This document shows, piece after piece, positions 8,256 to 9,908 of a stretch of 9,908 bases of DNA; position 1 is the stretch's first letter, and every line of letters begins with the position of its first letter. The stretch spans positions 1 to 9,908 of the forward strand of contig JAJPXK010000134.1 of assembly GCA_021205485.1 (NCBI GenBank), given 5' to 3'. Origin of the DNA: Clostridia bacterium. Lineage in GTDB: Bacteria; Bacillota; Clostridia; Christensenellales; Borkfalkiaceae. A program made the position numbers and the translations under genes. The notes under the pieces are model-generated. The model was not told where the DNA came from and searched no databases. It saw only the letters and a program-made list of their open reading frames with translations.

Positions 8256-8528
8256 AATATACTGTGCAATCTCTTTTGCCGTAACAAGCCGAAGCGTTAA
8301 ACCGTACAGGTAACTCCTGCAAAGCTACCTTATGGCACACCTCAGAATCTGTTTAGTGCTGCTATATCCCTATCCTGACACGGTTCGCAGCCTTTGGTTG
8401 CATAAGACCTTGCTATCAACGCCCCTTATACGGCGCGGCCTTCCACCTGTTGCGTCGGGAGAGATAATTCAGTCCAGCTATAGCGGATTGCTGGTACAGG
8501 GCACCGCTGACTCCCCACTTAGCACAGC
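8256..8528 (-). ncRNA. ffs: Signal recognition particle RNA, large Firmicutes type (SRP RNA/scRNA)
   Basis: The RNA core of the signal recognition particle. It binds Ffh and targets ribosomes making membrane and secreted proteins. Read on the minus strand, the Ffh-binding tip (domain IV) is at 8381-8356: GUGUCAGG, then a 3-bp stem AUA/UAU capped by the GNRA-type tetraloop GGGA (8370-8367), then AGCAGCAC. The CAGG/AGCA internal loop is the family hallmark. Towards the 5' end there are Alu-domain segments (GGGGAGUCAGCGGUGCC, AAUCCGCUAUAGC) that I recognise from clostridial SRP RNAs. The ends pair as helix 1: CUGUGC at 8527-8522 with GCACAG at 8267-8262, followed by a U-rich tail. The length of about 270 nt matches the Bacillus scRNA. 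The exact ends are estimates from the promoter and helix 1. No protein gene is supported here. Confidence 0.93.
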
Positions 8529-8534
8529 ACAATT

Positions 8535-8563
8535 ATTCTAACAAATATTTTTGCCTTTTGCAA
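8535..8563 (-). promoter_or_regulatory. Sigma-A-type promoter of the SRP RNA gene
   Basis: On the minus strand, TTGCAA (8563-8558) and TAGAAT (8540-8535) are separated by exactly 17 bp. The predicted start, about 7 nt downstream near 8528, coincides with the 5' strand of SRP helix 1. The agreement between promoter spacing and RNA end supports both calls. Confidence 0.8.
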
Positions 8564-8593
8564 GCGTTTGCCTTATTTAATTTTAATATTGGC

Positions 8594-8622
8594 TTGACTT
8601 TTTTAAAAGTATATTCTACAAT
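8594..8622 (+). promoter_or_regulatory. Sigma-A-type promoter of mrp
   Basis: TTGACT (8594-8599) and TACAAT (8617-8622) each match consensus at five of six positions and are 17 bp apart. The predicted start near 8629 gives a leader of about 36 nt containing the strong ribosome site AAGGAG at 8649-8654. It lies back to back with the ffs promoter, with 30 bp between the two -35 boxes. Confidence 0.85.
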
Positions 8623-8664
8623 ATCCTAGTAAATGAATATGATTTTTTAAGGAGTTTTACCTTT

Positions 8665-9507
8665 ATGGCAGAAAATTGTTCACACGATTGCGGTTCGTGC
8701 AGCGCAGACTGCTCTTCACGTGAAAAGCCCGACTTAAAAAAGAAGCCTCATGAGATGAGCGATATACGCAGGGTTATCGCCGTAGTCAGCGGCAAGGGCG
8801 GTGTAGGCAAGTCTATGACGTGCGCGTCTCTCGCGGTGGCTTCGCAGGCCAAGGGCTACGTCACGGCCGTAATGGATGCAGACATAACGGGGCCTTCCAT
8901 ACCTAAAATGTTCGGCGTTCACGAAAGGGCGAAGGGAGACCAGTTCGGCATTTACCCCGTGGTAAGCAAGACGGGCGTACAGCTTATGAGCATGAATTTG
9001 TTGCTTGAAAACGAGGACGACCCCGTAATCTGGAGAGGTTCTTTGATTTCGGGCACCGTCCAGCAGTTTTGGACGGACGTCATCTGGACGGGCGTAGACT
9101 ATATGTTTGTGGATATGCCCCCCGGCACGGGCGACGTTCCCCTTACGCTTTTTCAGAGCATACCTCTGGACGGCATTATAGTTGTAACCACCCCTCAGGA
9201 CTTGGTAGGAATGATAGTTTCCAAGGCCGTTAAAATGGCCTCTATGATGAATATTCCTATCTTAGGCATTGTGGAAAATATGAGTTATCTCACCTGCCCC
9301 GACTGCGGCAAAAAGATAAACGTATTCGGCGAGAGCGTGGCAGAGGCCGTAGCTTTGGAGCACGGCATACCTTTTGTGGCTAAAATTCCTATAGACCAGA
9401 GCCTCACCGCCGCCGCGGATAGGGGTACGATAGAGGCGGAGGAGACAAACAACTACCTTGTAGACTTCTTCGACAAGATCGACGGTTTGTTAAACGAGAA
9501 AAAATAA
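8665..9507 (+). CDS. mrp: Mrp/ApbC/NBP35-family P-loop ATPase, Fe-S cluster carrier
   Basis: A cytosolic ATPase that, in studied homologues, binds a 4Fe-4S cluster at a dimer interface and passes it to target proteins. The deviant Walker A motif GKGGVGKS is at 43-50 with two lysines (MinD/Mrp type). DADITGPSIPKMFG follows at 72-85, then the Walker B-like VDMPPGTGD and TTPQDLV. The cluster-bridging CPDC motif is at Cys211/Cys214 in ENMSYLTCPDCGKK. An N-terminal tail carries a second cysteine group, Cys5-x3-Cys9-x2-Cys12-x3-Cys16, reminiscent of the extra N-terminal cluster of NBP35 but spaced differently. No N-terminal DUF59/MIP18 domain is present, so this is the short form, 280 residues. The ATG at 8665 has AAGGAG 10 nt upstream. 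Monocistronic: own promoter, and a terminator palindrome that begins in the stop codon. Confidence 0.95.
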   Translation: MAENCSHDCGSCSADCSSREKPDLKKKPHEMSDIRRVIAVVSGKGGVGKSMTCASLAVASQAKGYVTAVMDADITGPSIPKMFGVHERAKGDQFGIYPVVSKTGVQLMSMNLLLENEDDPVIWRGSLISGTVQQFWTDVIWTGVDYMFVDMPPGTGDVPLTLFQSIPLDGIIVVTTPQDLVGMIVSKAVKMASMMNIPILGIVENMSYLTCPDCGKKINVFGESVAEAVALEHGIPFVAKIPIDQSLTAAADRGTIEAEETNNYLVDFFDKIDGLLNEKK

Positions 9508-9545
9508 TTAAAAAAGTTCGGCTTTAAGCCGAACTTTTTTAATTA
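9505..9545. terminator. Perfect palindromic terminator starting in the mrp stop codon
   Basis: The arms 9505-9522 and 9528-9545 are exactly complementary over 18 bp (GC-rich core GTTCGGC/GCCGAAC) around TTTAA. The inner bases can pair further. The core is flanked by A5-6 on the left and T6 on the right, so it can terminate transcription in either direction. It lies between mrp and the converging gene at the right edge. The first three bases of the left arm are the mrp TAA. Confidence 0.93.
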
Positions 9546-9656
9546 AGGCTCCCTTATTAGGGGAGCTGGCAGCCGTAAGGCTGACTGAAGGGTTCATCTT
9601 CTTCGCCTACCCTCAGATAGCGTCAGTATACACAGTAGAAGATGTCAACGGAGCCT
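9546..9656. repeat. Compact structured intergenic element with inverted ends (MITE/REP-like)
   Basis: A 111-bp non-coding block bounded by AGGCTCC (9546-9552) and its inverse GGAGCCT (9650-9656). Inside are a hairpin GCTCCC/GGGAGC (9548-9566), a hairpin CAGCC-GTAA-GGCTG (9570-9583), a pairing of 9585-9592 with 9610-9616 around one bulged base, and a perfect 8-bp inverted repeat CATCTTCT (9595-9602)/AGAAGATG (9637-9644). The last two pairings compete. The left half resembles dispersed short repeats I remember from gut Clostridia, ending AAGGCTCC...GGAGCCTT, but only one copy is present here, so its repeat status is inferred. No clear target duplication is seen at its edges. Confidence 0.6.
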
Positions 9657-9678
9657 ATGGATGAGGGGAGTAAAAAAT

Positions 9679-9908
9679 TCAATTCTTTTCTGGCATATAT
9701 TTCCAGTACCGCACGGGCATATAGCCCTTCATCTGCCTTTCGTGAGGGCGTTCCTTTATGTTTACGCTGGCGTAGTATTTTTTCCACAGCCCTTCAAATG
9801 TTTTTTCGTATTCCGAAAGGTAAATTTCCGCTTCGCCTACGCCTGTAATAAACCATTCCCTGCCGTCAGACAGAGCGGCCTTTTTACGCTTTAAATCGTG
9901 GATTACAA
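9679..9908 (-). CDS. C-terminal end of a DUF4130/TIGR03915-type protein (5' part beyond the right edge)
   Basis: Reading the minus strand inward from the edge, the frame whose first full codon is at 9906-9904 stays open for 75 codons and stops with TGA at 9681-9679. The peptide begins VIHDLKRKKAALSDG and ends with SVNIKERPHERQMKGYMPVRYWKYMPEKN (given here by its key blocks NIKER and MPVRYWKYMPE). This ending matches what I remember of the DUF4130 family (TIGR03915, putative DNA metabolism protein, about 250 residues). That family is usually encoded beside a radical-SAM partner (TIGR03916) and is proposed to act in DNA repair or modification; its function is not established. About two thirds of the protein lies outside the window. 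It converges on mrp. Codon style matches the neighbours. The coding call is strong; the family call is by eye. Confidence 0.82.
   Translation of the reverse strand, partial: VIHDLKRKKAALSDGREWFITGVGEAEIYLSEYEKTFEGLWKKYYASVNIKERPHERQMKGYMPVRYWKYMPEKN

Noticed and set aside
8256..8528. The intergenic block considered as a T-box or other riboswitch for a neighbouring gene
   Set aside because: The conserved minus-strand domain IV motif, the paired ends and the independent promoter and terminator identify a free-standing SRP RNA gene.
8332..8541. A 69-codon plus-strand open frame
   Set aside because: It lies antisense to the SRP RNA, whose domain IV, Alu-domain segments, end-pairing helix and promoter are all recognisable. 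It has no ribosome site and no recognisable protein features.
9642..9894. Two overlapping plus-strand open frames (9642-9848 and 9661-9894)
   Set aside because: They are opposite the DUF4130-like minus-strand frame, which has family-like sequence. One starts inside the structured element, and neither has recognisable protein features.
1..9908. CRISPR array, tRNA, transposase, phage or toxin-antitoxin genes
   Set aside because: No regularly spaced direct repeats, no cloverleaf-like segment, and no protein resembling these families was seen on either strand.

Overview
The window reads as chromosomal housekeeping DNA from a low-to-mid GC Gram-positive bacterium of the class Clostridia, possibly a gut lineage. 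The evidence is the gene order prs-pth-mfd followed by a PrsA/SurA-like lipoprotein, a lipobox signal peptide, a long SRP RNA whose 5' and 3' ends pair (the Firmicutes type), sigma-A-like promoters with 17-bp spacers, and purine-rich ribosome sites. The finer assignment (Christensenellales-like) is a guess from style and memory, not something the sequence proves.

Layout. Positions 1-4981 (+) hold the 3' part of prs (PRPP synthase), then pth (peptidyl-tRNA hydrolase) and mfd (transcription-repair coupling factor), closely spaced and probably co-transcribed. Positions 5021-7335 (+) are a separate unit with its own promoter and a strong terminator. It encodes a 733-residue acidic, Tyr/Ser/Thr-rich lipoprotein with PrsA/SurA-like ends and a Ca2+-loop-like motif. 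Positions 7410-8216 (+) are uppP (undecaprenyl-diphosphatase), closed by a bidirectional terminator. Positions 8256-8528 (-) are the SRP RNA gene (ffs), which converges on uppP and uses that same terminator. Its promoter lies back to back with the promoter of mrp (8665-9507, +), a P-loop Fe-S carrier/scaffold ATPase. Positions 9505-9545 are a perfect 18-bp-arm palindrome that starts in the mrp stop codon. Positions 9546-9656 are a compact 111-bp structured repeat-like element with inverted ends. From 9679 to the right edge (-) runs the C-terminal end of a DUF4130/TIGR03915-type protein. It has no start codon in the window and is easily missed.

How the parts work together. prs supplies PRPP for nucleotide synthesis. 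pth and mfd maintain translation and couple repair to transcription. The lipoprotein, UppP and the SRP RNA all serve the envelope and secretion: folding outside the membrane, recycling of the wall lipid carrier, and targeting of membrane proteins. Mrp serves Fe-S protein maturation. I see no phage, CRISPR, transposase, toxin-antitoxin or defence genes. The least ordinary items are the lipoprotein, the 9546-9656 element, the A/U-closed variant tip of the SRP RNA, and the edge DUF4130 gene. No clearly undescribed system is visible.
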